In this document: positions 43,757 through 53,640 of the stretch, piece after piece | Position numbering within the stretch: position 1 is the stretch's first letter | Layout of the letters: every line of letters begins with the position of its first letter | Source: Psococerastis gibbosa | Taxonomy: Eukaryota; Arthropoda; Insecta; Psocodea; Psocidae | Length of the DNA: 64,000 nt | Reading direction: 5' to 3' | NCBI GenBank assembly: GCA_963971405.1 | Contig: OZ020492.1 | Coordinates: 16,770,204-16,834,203, forward strand | Notes under the pieces: model-generated | Told to the model about the DNA's origin: nothing | Databases searched by the model: none | What the model saw: the letters and a program-made list of their open reading frames with translations, nothing else | Translations under genes and position numbers: made by a program

Positions 43757-44101
43757 ACAAAAAATAACAAAAACTTAGAGTTTTAGAAAAACTTGTTATA
43801 ACAACCCGAATTAGTAAAACCCAAATAATCGTTAAGAAATTAACTTTGTCTAAGAAACCCACTTGTGTTAGTATAAAACCCTGAGCGCTTTCGGCAAGAA
43901 CTGCCATCTACAGAGGGAAACCCACTAGCACAGTTACACCTTATCTGCCATTTGAGACTTGCTCAACTCGAGGAGAAGATGCAAATGTGACTAGGGAGAG
44001 GAAACCTTGGTTAATTTCTTAACGGTTATTTCGGTTTTACTAATTCGGGTTGTTATAACAAGTTTATCTAAAACTCTAAGTTTTTGTTATTTTTTGTTTA
44101 T
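43757..44101. mobile_element. Inverted-repeat element (GTTATAACAACCCG arms)
   Basis: The arms of about 90 bp are reverse complements. AACAAAAACTTAGAGTTTTA at the left mirrors TAAAACTCTAAGTTTTTGTT at the right, and TTGTTATAACAACCCGAATT mirrors AATTCGGGTTGTTATAACAA. A loop of about 150 bp lies between them. ATTACAGTGCAT occurs at 43700 and at 44101, and could mark a longer duplicated target, but the spacing does not fit the arm ends. Confidence 0.75.
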
Positions 44102-44444
44102 TACAGTGCATTGGTACCTTCAAAAATGTAGTGGTTAAGGATTAAAGCGTACTTCTAAAGTGGAGGCAGCCTTTCGTATCCTTATTTTATTGAAATTTCA
44201 CATTAGAAAAGTCTAAAGAGAGCCAAAAATTCATGTTGTACCCAAAAAGTCATGTCACACGCAAATTTTGGCGCTTTTTCCAGGTTTCTTTTAGTTCGTT
44301 TCATGTCCGATTTAAATTATTCCATTATTTCCAGTCTTCTTTACTCTTTTTTTGGAGAGCGCTTCATTGGAAAATGAAATGTTTCCAGGGGTGAATTTTG
44401 CGCAGGCCCACCTCGCCACCGCCTAGGCCCGGGTCTCGGGGTTA

Positions 44445-45112
44445 CAAGAGTTGAAATGAGATTTTTCTTTAAGTTACATGTTAAAAAATTTCTCATACGA
44501 TTTAAAGGATATAGACATTTTTGTTGATTTTGCGGCATGTTTTATTAATATGACCTGACCAGCTCAGTTCCGGGTCTAGGTAAAAGCCAAGATTTTTAAC
44601 ACATTCTTTTTGAAATGGCACAATATTGCCGTCTAGTAAAATCGGTGTAGAAAGACTATTGCCTTATGATTGCCTATAAGTATTGCTTGGCTCTTAGCCG
44701 GGTTCAGCTTTAGGCTATGTTTTTCGGACCACTTAAGGTCACTGTTCCAATCATCATTTATGTCCTGTGTAAGTTCGCTGGCCGTAAAACTATGATAAAT
44801 TTGAAAATCGTCCGCGTATTTGTGTTTAGAACTTACTTTTAAACAATGAGGTAGACGATCAGTGTAGGTGGAATAACACCAAGGAGACAGGCACGTGCCA
44901 TGCATTAAGCCTCTTAGGATGTTACAGAAACTTGAAACCTCTTCCTCTACTCTTGTGGCTTGCTCGTCCTGTTAAGTAAGATCTGAACCACGCTACTGCA
45001 TTTGCACTGGAATTGAGAGATGATAGGATGGCTAATAGAGTCTCGGGACCCACACTCGAAAAGGCACTAGAGTAGTTGAAAAGGTTTATGCTGATTCTGA
45101 ATCGTAATGTAA
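44445..45112 (-). pseudogene. CR1-like LINE reverse transcriptase fragment
   Basis: Minus-strand pieces are SSAFSSVGPETLLAIL, WFRSYLTGR, then HKYADDFQIYHSF with the YADD catalytic site, WSEKHSLKLNPAKSQAILIG, and KNLGFYLDPELSWSGHINK. This order is the palm and thumb of CR1/L2/Jockey-type reverse transcriptase. Three frames are needed, so frameshifts have broken it. The 5' end stops at the palindromic element at 45113. The 3' end runs into the 2.3-kb insertion. Confidence 0.88.
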
Positions 45113-45284
45113 CAGCAAAGGCTTTCACGGCCAGAGTCGAATGAAGAACCAGTAAAATCCGGGCTGATGGGCCGTGGTCGAAATGAAAGTGAACTTATAA
45201 ACGTTTCGTCAACATCTGCGGTCGACCACTGAAGATGTCATTCCGACCACGGCCCATCAGCCCGGATTCTACTGGTTCTTCATA
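45113..45284. mobile_element. Palindromic element (GGCTTTCACGGCC family), copy 3
   Basis: It contains GGCTTTCACGGCCAGAGTCG, GAAGAACCAGTAAAATCCGG and GGGCTGATGGGCCGTGGTCG, mirrored by CGACCACGGCCCATCAGCCC and CCGGATTCTACTGGTTCTTC. The arms here are closer to perfect complements than in copy 1. It lies exactly at the 5' end of the LINE fragment. Confidence 0.82.
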
Positions 45285-46170
45285 TGTATGTCTTCAGAGC
45301 GTAATAAATTGACTACATTAGATTTACCAAATTTTGGGGCAACCTCCTCCCCCTCCTGTATCCGTCTATGGCTATTATAGTGGTAGGCGTACCTGCACCG
45401 CGAGTGGCACCGTGCGAAGAGCTGTAGGCCAATTACTAATTGTTCCGGTACACACTGAGCACCAAGAGAAGCACCAATATTTTAAAAATTTCCCCCCGGG
45501 AGGGACCCCCGGACCACCCTTTGGACTAATTTTGGGGGAAAGGCCCTTACGTCATGTCCCACTTCTTCAAAAGCTACATTGCCTATGACTATACATCTTC
45601 TGTGAAATTTAATTGTATGCATTATACAGGTTGTGCGTGGGCGGTTCGTTCGTTCGTTAATAATTGCTAAATATTACTTAACGATTTAATTTTTTTTAGA
45701 TACATACTTGGGAAGGCGCAGCTAGAGCTGTCTGGCATGGAAACAGGAACGGGCTGGCTGGCAGTTGCAGCTGTAGACCGCGGCACTTGAAGTTCATGAA
45801 GGTTTGTTTTTGGTTTAGGCGACTTCAATTGGGTAAGTGTCTTTTTGCAATGTTTTTGTCTTCTGTGAGTTTGGTTCTTGTTTGTATCGTACATACTTCA
45901 AAAATTTTTAGGTACTGTCAAGCGAAGCAATTAGTAATTTCCTTACATTTGGAATTCACATTTATTTTATGTGTAGGCCTATTACTCCTAACTGACAATG
46001 TCAGGGGGAAAAATTTGAAAATTTAAGTTCAAAATAGTGGGGTTTCACGATTTTTACAGCAGCAAAATTTATAATTTAATGATGGAAGACATATTCATGT
46101 ACGGTTTTTGTATAGAATGTCCTATTTTATATTTTGTACGCTGATTTTCCCCCCCTCTAGAGACCGGCCA
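45285..46170. other. No proven gene; MITE end at 45303-45372
   Basis: A GGACGGATACAG-family end is present at 45303-45372, and a GC hairpin like that in 9173-9440 at about 45490-45530. Around 45702 a TTTTTTTTAG acceptor-like word precedes about 100 bp of GC-richer sequence, but no protein family is recognisable. Confidence 0.4.
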
Positions 46171-46511
46171 TGGTTTTTACAAGCCGTTCTTTTAAATCTG
46201 CCCACAAGTTAACTGTGTTGCCCAAATTTAGGTCTGAAGCAAGTTCTTTTTCACATTTCAGAAGCATAAGATTTCTCATCTGTCATTGTCGTTCTTAGAT
46301 CGCTTCTTACAATTTTTAACTGGCTGAACGCTCTTTCATTGCTGATGCTGACGAAAGACAATAGATGCTGACTGCAGAAGATTGTCCATGTGTTTGTCGT
46401 CTGCCAACAAAGCCCTTGTTCATTTTTACATTTTACGTAGAGTGCTGTGTGAGTTGGATACTTTCGCCAATTAAAATTTGAATTTCTCGCACCTTTTTCT
46501 AAGTTTGACAC
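46171..46511 (-). pseudogene. hAT transposase C-terminal dimerisation domain fragment
   Basis: The minus-strand frame reads SISNERAFSQLKIVRSDLRT followed by TMTDE. It then continues, after a frame slip, with NLMLLKCEKELASDL and WADLKERL. This is the C-terminal hAT dimerisation domain (S-x-x-E-R-x-F-S-x-L-K-x-I-K-S-x-L-R-S-T-M), as in ZMYM1-like and hAT transposases. The frame slip near 46270 and the missing catalytic domain show that it is dead. Confidence 0.8.
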
Positions 46512-47100
46512 ACCGAGTTGGCAAGTTAGTTACATAAGACTAAAACATTAGTACAATCTTATTTTAAACCAAATTTATTTAGTTTTTTTAAAACTATGAA
46601 TCAGCCGAAAGTGAAATAAGAGTCGGGCTACATCCTTTTTCATCAGCGCTACAGCTCGTAGTGAGCTTTGACGTTAACCACCACTTCTCTACAGATATCT
46701 TAATCTGCCAAGTCACCTCTGATCTCTTCCGCGTGTCAATTTTAATAATAAAATAATAATAGTTAATATAGTTTCATTTGAGAGCGTCAACACCCGACTC
46801 TGACCGCTTTCTACTTCTTCTCTTCTTCTTTGTCGGAAAGTCGAAAGGATCTTTATCGCTGCGTTGGCCATATTTCATTAAACGATTTCTCTGTCCTACA
46901 CTGAAAATACATTCATAACCAAATATCTTAGTAATGCAGGTGTCTTAACTTAGGGCGGCTCAATCCCCAGCCCCAAAATTTGTGGCTATGATAATTGTCA
47001 CTTGAACCTCATTTTTATGACAGAAAATCAGACACAAGAAAGTTTTCACATGACTGCAGCCTCTTAATGTAAGCGTTGTCTTTTCCCCATGCACAATAAA
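46512..47100. other. No gene recognised
   Basis: It may include decayed upstream sequence of the hAT fragment, but no motif was readable. Confidence 0.45.
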
Positions 47101-47154
47101 TGACATTGATTGCATTTCGGCTAACTCTTTAGTTAATCGCTTGGCCGCGGCCAT
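47101..47154 (-). pseudogene. UBE2L3-like E2, N-terminal fragment
   Basis: The minus-strand frame starts MAAAKRLTKELAEMQS, which corresponds to the first helix of UBE2L3/UbcH7-type ubiquitin-conjugating enzymes. After residue 16 the sequence no longer resembles the family, so only the N-terminus was copied. This start is repeated at 48313, 49480, 54544, 57971 and 63623. Confidence 0.75.
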
Positions 47155-47434
47155 TTGAATTATTTGATGACTTTATCAAGGTTGTTATAAAATACGCAGT
47201 GACTCCCAATTTTATTGAGACCATAACGGAAGCCTCTGCGGATTATGACGGGGTGGCCACTTTGAGAATAGACAATGCGGTGATTTCCGCAAGTATTGGA
47301 ACCACAATCCACAGCTACAATAGCTTGCATAACATAAACGGTCTTGGTCCATTTCAGTTTTCAGCTGCAATTTTTGAATTACACTTTAATTATCGGCTTC
47401 ACGATCGACTATTCTTAACAAGTAGAACAGTAAA

Positions 47435-47710
47435 AATGTTTCATTTATTCATGTTTCAATTACATGCTGCTTGTTGCATTTCTATTTGCTGGTCACTATA
47501 TTCCCATTAACCAAGATGTCGTTGTACAGAAAAAGCTGAGTGAAGAGTATTCCTATTTTTGGGACAATTTTGCCAGGACTCCCGTTAGTAAAGCTATATT
47601 AATTCTGGGTTTATTCGTCTGCACAGAAAAAGCTGATTGAAGACTTTTCATTTTTTTGGGACATTTTTTTTCAGGACTCCCGTTAGTAAAGCTATATTAA
47701 TTGTGGGTTT
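47435..47710 (-). pseudogene. Phafin-like PH domain fragments, two partial copies
   Basis: Minus-strand reading gives ALLTGVLAKLSQK, a stop, then EYSSLSF and LYNDILVNGNIV. This matches the first strands of the PLEKHF PH domain (G-V-L-x-K-L-C-x-K-K-P ... F-N-D-I-L-V-Y-G-N-I-V). A second partial copy of the same stretch lies at 47621-47710. Each has stops and lacks the rest of the domain. Confidence 0.65.
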
Positions 47711-47934
47711 ATTTAAAATAATTTAATCTTATTCTCGTTATTCTTTAAATGCCTAAGTAAGTCTGCAGGTATTATGTGTACCCAGGACGATCGCAGCCCA
47801 ATATTATCACCAGTTTAAATAACGTTTAAGGGGGAACAAATCACCGAAGTTGCTAGGTAATTCGGTTTTCGTTCAAATCCAATTTAACCAAATGAGTGAG
47901 AGAGTTAGGAAGTTTTTATTCAATGAGGCCAAAC

Positions 47935-48313
47935 GATTATTGGACAGATCAAGAGAAATTGCTTTCTTAGCAAGAGCTTGAAAAGTGCTACAAGAGCTTG
48001 CATAACTTGATCGGTCTTGGTAGCAGGCTTCCAGTTTTCAGCTGCAATAATTGGCAGGCACACTTGACCTTTCTCATCCATATTTGGGTGATAAATTTTA
48101 GGCTTGAAATTAATTTTTGGTGGTTCAAACGGGTATTCTGCAGGGAAATTTATTTAAATTTTAAACGAAACTCTATTGTAAGGCGGATTGTCTGGAAGAA
48201 TAAGGCCTGCCCATGTATAATAATTGAATTCTTTCAGCTTTATATCCGTAAAACAGGTATAAACCTCTGATTGCATTTCGGCAACTCTTTAGTTAATCAC
48301 TTGGCCTCGGCCA
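47935..48313 (-). pseudogene. UBE2L3-like E2 pseudogene
   Basis: Read on the minus strand it covers about residues 1-108 without introns. It keeps [29 protein letters not shown] with the catalytic cysteine and the HPN motif, and [18 protein letters not shown]. Codon 6 is TGA where the other copies have an arginine codon. A 1-bp deletion follows at GAGTTGCCG, and another stop replaces an early glutamate. The C-terminal 45 residues are replaced by unrelated sequence. The 1-bp deletion is shared with 54129-54544, which shows common descent. Confidence 0.85.
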
Positions 48314-48367
48314 TATCAATTATTTGATGACATTATCAAGGATGTTATAAAATAAACGTATTACACT

Positions 48368-48560
48368 TTATTTATTGCCTTCACGGTCAACCATTCCTAA
48401 CAAGTAAAACAGTAAAATAGTTTCATTTTTTCTTGTTTGAATTACATGCTGCTTGTTACATTTCCTTTTGCTGATGACCATGTTCCCATAAACCAAGATG
48501 TCGTTGAACCGAAGAAGCTGAGTGAAGTTTTTTCCTTTTTTTGGGACATTTTTGTCAGGA
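48368..48560 (-). pseudogene. Phafin-like PH domain fragment
   Basis: The minus-strand frame reads KNVPKKGKNFTQLL, then RFNDILVYGNMVISKRKCNK and QHVI. This is close to the PLEKHF PH segment F-N-D-I-L-V-Y-G-N-I-V-I-x-K-K-K-Y-N-K-Q-H-I-I. It ends abruptly after QHVI. Confidence 0.75.
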
Positions 48561-48583
48561 CTCCCGATAGTAGATAGATCAAG

Positions 48584-48800
48584 ATGAGGCCAAACGATTG
48601 TTGGACAGATCAAGAGAAATTGCTTTCTTGCAAGTGCTTTTCAGATCCAGTGGCAAACGAAATTACAAAACGAAACCACGAGTTTTTATTCAATGAGACC
48701 AAAAGATTATTGGACAGATCAAGAGAAATTGCTTTCTTAGCAGGAGCTTTTCAGATCCAGTGGCAAACGAAATTACAAAACAAAACCACGAAACCAACCA
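48584..48800 (+). repeat. Tandemly repeated open stretch ([15 protein letters not shown])
   Basis: A 97-bp unit is duplicated head to tail. The plus-strand translation [20 protein letters not shown] with GAFQIQWQTKLQNKT recurs, and a third copy lies at 47897-47981. All three keep the same plus-strand frame, while the minus-strand reading has stops. I do not recognise the family. Confidence 0.45.
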
Positions 48801-48880
48801 ACTACAGGATGTCGTGCACGTTGATCCAAATGTCCGTGAGTCGATGATGTCGACACAGGGCCACTGCCAACTCTCGTGGG
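48790..48880 (-). pseudogene. Fragment of unidentified acidic protein
   Basis: It matches the middle of the 97-residue frames at 50609-50902 and elsewhere (the SQQWPCADFIDSRTF region), with changes. Only about 30 codons remain. Confidence 0.5.
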
Positions 48881-49023
48881 ACTGGCTGATTTCGTGAACT
48901 ATTTTGAAATCTGCCCTTAACTATATTAATTTCACTACCTTTTCATCTTGCTCATTGTGCTTCAAAAAAAATATTACCAACAACAGATTCACCTTTTCAA
49001 TTCCCCATGGTTTCGCAACGCTT

Positions 49024-49483
49024 ATAGACGTTTCTCGCTGTGTTTTCTTGTATATTTTTTAGTAAATTTCTTCCGGTTTTTTAATTACTCCTCTCCAACG
49101 TCAGGGCGCAATGTGGGTTCAGGCTCGGGATTATTGAAAAATGCTAGAAGAGCTTTCATAACGTGATCGGTCTTGGTAGCAGGCTTCCAGTTTTCAGATG
49201 CAATAATTGGCAGGCACACTTGACCTTTCTCATCCATATTTGGGTGATAAATTTTAGTCTTGAAATTAATTTTTGGTGGTTAAAACGGGTGTTCTGCAGG
49301 GAAATTTAATTCAATTTTAAACGCACCTATAGTGTAAGGCGGATTGTCTGGAAGAATAAAAATTTCCGGTGCTAAAATATTGGATTCTTTCCGCTGTATA
49401 TCCTTAAAGCAGGTATAAACTCCTGATTGCATTTCGGCTAACTCTTTAGTTATTCGCTTGGCCGCGGCCTTTTCAATTATATG
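49024..49483 (-). pseudogene. UBE2L3-like E2, full-length processed pseudogene
   Basis: This copy spans the whole E2 of about 150 residues on the minus strand with no intron. It has [77 protein letters not shown] and the C-terminal [16 protein letters not shown] ... KNRKKFTKKY ... EKRL. The start codon has become AAG, a stop interrupts the P-F-x-P-P-K segment, and another stop follows GEE. Vertebrate UBE2L3 genes have introns, so the uninterrupted reading suggests retrocopy origin. It is the only copy in the array that still has the C-terminal part. Confidence 0.88.
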
Positions 49484-49539
49484 ATGACTTTATCAAGGAT
49501 GTTTAAAAATAAACGTATTACACTTTATTTATTGGCTTC

Positions 49540-49660
49540 ACGATCGACCATTCTTAACAAGTAAAACAGTACAGAAAAAGCTGAGTGAAGAGTATTCCTA
49601 TTTTTGGGACAATTTTGCCAGGACTCTCGTTAGTAAAGCTATATTAATTGTGGGTCAATT
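49540..49660 (-). pseudogene. Phafin-like PH start fragment
   Basis: The same short stretch as 47500-47600 (minus-strand LAKLSQK, stop, EYSSLSF) is joined directly to an upstream UBE2L3-type flank. It is a duplicate piece of the array rather than a gene. Confidence 0.5.
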
Positions 49661-49879
49661 CTCAATTGCCAGCAATTTTGATGGTTTATTGCTAGTGGTT
49701 TGGTTATAATTCAGTCTTCAAAATTCCACAATATCAAATTGCTTTACTTATTAACGCCAACGTAATCAAAATAAAATTGTTTCAGAAAACTAAATCATCG
49801 TGCATTAATGAATAATATTGCCCTTTAACCCAAGTAACACCAAACTGACCTCAGAGATAATGTCAGAGGGCTATTGTAT

Positions 49880-50160
49880 TTCTAACATATCTTGATTGGG
49901 CGAAGGACTCCTGGAATGTCTTTCAGTAACAGGAAGTTCCCCCTCGGTCCTCCCACGCATTTGCAGATATGTTCCCATATACCAAGATAAAACCGCAGAC
50001 TGACGACTAACGGGTCTTCTCCAGCGGCGTTTCCGTGAGGGTAATGAAGAAGACCAACTGCCGGGTCACGTCCACCCACATGTCATGCCCAGCACATCCC
50101 ATTCTCCTTCAGTCAGTGCCACATTCCCGACAATCCACTCATGTGCCGAAGAGCCTTGAC
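49880..50160 (-). pseudogene. Truncated module upstream of the PH domain
   Basis: The minus strand contains WVDVTRQLVF, TLTETPLEK and SSVCGFILVYGN, then jumps to ISANAWEDRGGTSCY. This is a deleted version of the module seen intact at 50190-50528. Frames are broken. Confidence 0.6.
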
Positions 50161-50165
50161 GATGA

Positions 50166-50560
50166 TTAAAGAGCACCACGCCAGACTGCAAAAGACTTGA
50201 TTGAAGCGTGAATAATCTGGTCATTTTTATGCTGTTCATTGTCTGCTACAGATTCTAGTTCTACTTCATCCAATGGAATTACATGCTGCTCGTTGTATTT
50301 GATTATGCTGATCACTATGTTCCCATATACCAAGATAAAACCGCAGACTGACGACGTACAGGTCTTCTCCAGTGGCGTTTCCGTGAGGGTAACGCAGAAG
50401 ACCAACTGCCGGGTAACGTCCACCCAGATCTTCATGCCCAGCACCTCCCATTCTCTCTCAGTCAGTGCCACATTCCCGACAATCCACTCATGTGCCGAAG
50501 AGCCTTTACGATGATAAACGTGCACCACGCCATTGACTAAAGGGGACAGCGTCGACTGAA
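50166..50560 (-). pseudogene. Phafin-like PH module, array copy 0
   Basis: The minus-strand frame reads SSAHEWIVGNVALTEREWEV, TRQLVFCVTLTETPLEKTCT, then CGFILVYGNIVISIIKYNEQ and HVIPLDEVELESV, ending SFAVW. From FILVYGN on it follows the PLEKHF PH domain. The upstream part is not from phafin and is unidentified. The copy ends before the FYVE domain. Confidence 0.75.
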
Positions 50561-50608
50561 CCAGCTACAAATGACACCAGCCCGTCTCTTTGCCAGCCCA
50601 GATAAAAT

Positions 50609-50902
50609 TTATACCTTCGCTATGTCGTTCGTATGGTAAAAAGTACAGGATGTCATGCCCGTTGGTTTAAATGTCCGTGAGTCGATGAAGTCGGCACAGG
50701 GCCACTGCTGACTCTCGAACATTTGAACCCATACGTGTTCATCGTTGGGCGTCCACCCAGCTCGGACCATATCCTCGGCCCGCGGGAAAAGAGCTGGCAG
50801 CGATGCTCTCAGTTCCGGATTCGGCGGGGATGAGGTGATTTCTCCCTCTTCCAATTCGTCATCCACATCCATGAAAGAAATAGGGTAGCTAGCAGCCAGC
50901 AA
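50609..50902 (-). pseudogene. Unidentified acidic-start protein, array copy 0
   Basis: This 97-residue open frame contains SFMDVDDELEEGEITSSPPN near the start and WVQMFESQQWPCADFIDSRT further on. I do not recognise the family. Four frames of this length are kept open in the array (50609, 51961, 55388, 58799), and their differences are mostly single residues. After the stop, a second frame continues with GINFIWAGKETGW, so the original protein was probably longer and fused to the module upstream of the PH domain. Confidence 0.5.
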
Positions 50903-51099
50903 TTTTGATGCTTTAGTGCTAGTGGTTCGGTTATAATTCAGTCTTCAAAATTCCACAATATCAAACTGTTATAATTATTAACGCCAACGTTATCAAATTA
51001 AAATTGTTTCAGAAAACTAAATCAACGTGCATTAATGAATAATATTGCCCTTTAACCCAGGTAACACCAAACAGACCTCAGGGATAAAGTCAGAGGTCT

Positions 51100-51700
51100 A
51101 TTGTATTTCTACCATGTGTCAGATTGAGCGAAGGACATCAGGAATGTCTTTCAGTAAAAGGAAGTTCCCCCCTGGTCCTTAACGTCTTTTCCGTAGTTAC
51201 TGTCATTCCAATTGTTGAGATTTGGTTTCACTTTGGGCAGAAAATCGTAGCAGTTAAGGCACACTAGGAGAGTCTTCGTGGACTGGCTGAGGAGGAATTT
51301 CATACTGGAGCAGGGACCACACACACGACAGCGTCACACTTACGGCAATTGTGTCGTCGAGTGGTGAGAGTGAACTGGGTGCTCTTGAAGTGCATGCACG
51401 TGTCAGCAGTGGTATCGGGGACCCGGCCAGCAGCGTGCCCCTCACTTCGCTTTTTGCCGCTCCTTTTGATGAGATCTCCCACGCATTTGCAGATATGACC
51501 CACCCATTCTTCCTTCCCTAGTGAGGTCGCCGCGCAGACTCCAAAAGACATGATTGACGCGTGAATAATCTGGTCATTTTTGTGCTGTTCATTATCTGCT
51601 ACAGATTCTAGTTCTACTTCATCCAATGGAATTACATGCTGCTTGTTGTATTTCATTATGCTGATCACTATGTTCCCATATACCAAGATAAAACCGCAGA
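51100..51700 (-). pseudogene. Phafin-like PH-FYVE, array copy 1
   Basis: The minus-strand frame reads VYGNIVISIMKYNKQHVIPL, KEEWVGHICKCVGDLIKRSG, then the FYVE start DTCMHF, TTRRHNCRKCDAVVC. It then shifts frame by a 2-bp GT insertion. The next frame continues CGPCS and VCLNCYDFLPK as in the FYVE end. CMHF has lost one zinc-binding cysteine. The domain order and the (R)RHxCRxC motif identify PLEKHF. The copy cannot encode a complete FYVE. Confidence 0.85.
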
Positions 51701-51960
51701 CTGACGACTAACAGGTCTTCTCCAGTGGCGTTTCCGTGAGGTTAATGAAGAAGACCAACTGCCGGGTCACGTCCACCCACATGTCTTGCCCAGCACGTCC
51801 CATTCTCCTTCAGTCAGTGCCACATTCCCGACAATCCACTCATGTGCCGAAGAGCCTTGACGATGATTAACGTGCACCACGCCATTGACTAAAGGGGACA
51901 GCGTCGACTGAACCAGCTACAAATGTCGCCAGCCCGTCTCTTCGCCAGCCCAGATAAAAT

Positions 51961-52254
51961 TTATACCTTCGCTATGTCGTTCGTATGGTAAAAAGTACAG
52001 GATGTCATGCCCGTTGGTTTAAATGTCCGTGAGTCGATGAAGTCGGCACAGGGCCACTGCTGACTCTCGAACATTTGAACCCATACGTGTTCACCGTTGG
52101 GCTTCCACCCAGCTCGGCCCATATACTCGGCCCGCGGGAATAGAGCTGGCAGCGACGCTCTCAGTTCCAGATTCGGCGGGGGTGAGGTGATTTCTCCCTC
52201 TTCCAATTCGTCATCCACATCCATGAAAGAAATAGGGTAGCTAGCAGCCAGCAA
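51961..52254 (-). pseudogene. Unidentified acidic-start protein, array copy 1
   Basis: Same 97-residue frame as 50609-50902 with a few substitutions (SPPPNLELRASL, AEYMGRAGWKPNGEH). It is identical to 55388-55681. No family was recognised. Confidence 0.5.
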
Positions 52255-52441
52255 TTTTGATGCTTTAGTGCTAGTGGTTCGGTAATAATTCAGTCTTCAA
52301 AATTCCACAATATCAAACTGTTATAATTATTGACGCCAACGTTATCAAATTAAAATTGTTTCAGAACACTAAATCAACGTGCATTAATGAATAATATTGC
52401 CCTTTAACCCAGGTAACACCAAACAGACCTCAGGGATAAAG

Positions 52442-53300
52442 TCAGAGGACTATTGTATTTCTATCATGTGTCAGATTGAGCGAAGGACATCTGGAATGTC
52501 TTTCAGTAAAAGGAAGTTCCCCCTGGTCCATAACGTCTTTTCCGTAGTTACTGTCATTCCAATTGTTGAGATTTGGTTTCACTTTGGGCAGAAAATCGTA
52601 GCAGTTAAGGCACACTAGGAGAGGCTTCGTGGACTGGCTGAGGAGGAATTTCATACTGGAGCAGGGACCACACACACGACTGCGTCACACTTACGGCAAT
52701 TGTGTCGTCGAGTGGTGAGAGTGAGCTGGGTGCTCTTGAAGTGCATACACGTGTCAGCAGTGGTATCGGGGACCCGGCCAGCAGCGTGCCCCACACTTCG
52801 CTTTTTGCCGCTCCTTTTGATGAGATCTCCCACGCATTTGCAGGTATGAGCCACCATTCTTCCTTCCCTAGTGAGGTCGCCGCGCAGACTGCAAAAGACA
52901 TGATTGACGCGTGAATAATCTGGTCATTTTTGTGCTGTTCATTATCTGCTACAGATTCTAGTTCTACTTCATCCAATGGAATTAGATGCTGCTTGTTGTA
53001 TTTCATTATGCTGATCACTATGTTCCCATATACCAAGATAAAACCGCAAAATGACGACGTACAGGTCTTCTCCAGTGGCGTTTCCGTGAGGGTAACGCAG
53101 AAGACCAACTGCCGGGTCACGTCCGCCCAGATGTTCTTGCCCAGCACCTCCCATTCTCTCTCAGTCAGTGCCACATTCCCGAGCATCCGCTCAAGTGCCG
53201 AAGAGCCTTGAAGATGATTAACGTGCACCTCGCCTTTGACCGAAGGGGACAGCGTCGACTGAACCAGCTACAAATGTCGCCAGCCCGTCTCTTCGCCAGC
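52442..53300 (-). pseudogene. Phafin-like PH-FYVE, array copy 2
   Basis: From the upstream module (LERMLGNVALTEREWEVLGK) the frame passes into the PH domain (FILVYGNIVISIMKYNKQHL). It breaks at KEEW by a 1-base change, resumes as HTCKCVGDLIKRSGKKRSVG and the FYVE start (CMHF, TTRRHNCRKC), and breaks again at the shared 2-bp insertion before CGPCS. The FYVE end is followed by NLNNWNDSNYGKDVMDQ. An in-frame TAG lies just upstream of the module. Three breaks make it non-functional as one protein. Confidence 0.85.
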
Positions 53301-53640
53301 CCTGATAAAATTTATACCATCGCTACGTCGTTTGTATGGTAAGAAGTACAGGATGTCATGCACGTCAGTTAAATGTCCGTGTGTCGATGAAGTCGGCACA
53401 GGGCCACTGCTGACTCTTGAGCATTTGAACCCATACGTAACAGGAAGTTCCCCCCTGGTCCTTAACGTCTTTTCCGTAGTTACTGTCATTCCAATTGTTG
53501 AGATTTGTTTTCACTTTGGGCAGAAAATCGTAGCAGTTAAGGCACACTCGGAGAGGCTTCGTGGACTGGCTGAGGAGGAATTTCAAACTGGAGCAGGGAC
53601 CACACACACGACAGCGTCACACTTACGGCATTTATTCATG
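53268..53640 (-). pseudogene. FYVE end fused to acidic-protein end
   Basis: One minus-strand frame runs from the FYVE end (FLLSQSTKPLRVCLNCYDFL) through NLNNWNDSNYGKDVKDQ straight into VWVQMLKSQQWPCADFIDTR of the acidic protein. A shift later it continues with HDILYFLPYKRRSDGINFIR. This junction shows how deletion has joined two units. It occurs again at 56695-57067. Confidence 0.75.

Larger units (their letters stand above)
42141..44437. mobile_element. 2.3-kb insertion inside the CR1-like LINE
   Basis: GGGGTTA flanks both ends (42134-42140 and 44438-44444). Removing the insertion and one copy of the duplication joins the LINE frame exactly between the LVTP and IFDYG motifs. The ends carry partly inverted GC-rich words (CCAGTGCCGGGCCGAGG at the left; CGCCTAGGCCCGGGTCTC at the right), and both have a nearby TTTGCGC/GCGCAAA-type pair. 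The 7-8-bp duplication suggests a hAT-type event. Inside are two pieces of the CTTTCCAATTTAT family and a palindrome, but no transposase. Confidence 0.8.

Noticed and set aside
43700..44112. ATTACAGTGCAT on both sides of the inverted-repeat element as a 12-bp target duplication
   Set aside because: The left copy is about 45 bp away from the start of the left arm, so it does not fit the element ends without extra events.
45702..45810. Acceptor-like TTTTTTTTAG followed by a GC-richer stretch
   Set aside because: No coherent frame with a known domain and no clear donor; kept only as unannotated sequence.
52702..53211. Plus-strand open frames of 70 and 93 codons repeated in the array
   Set aside because: They are antisense to the PH-FYVE coding on the minus strand, where the real motifs are.
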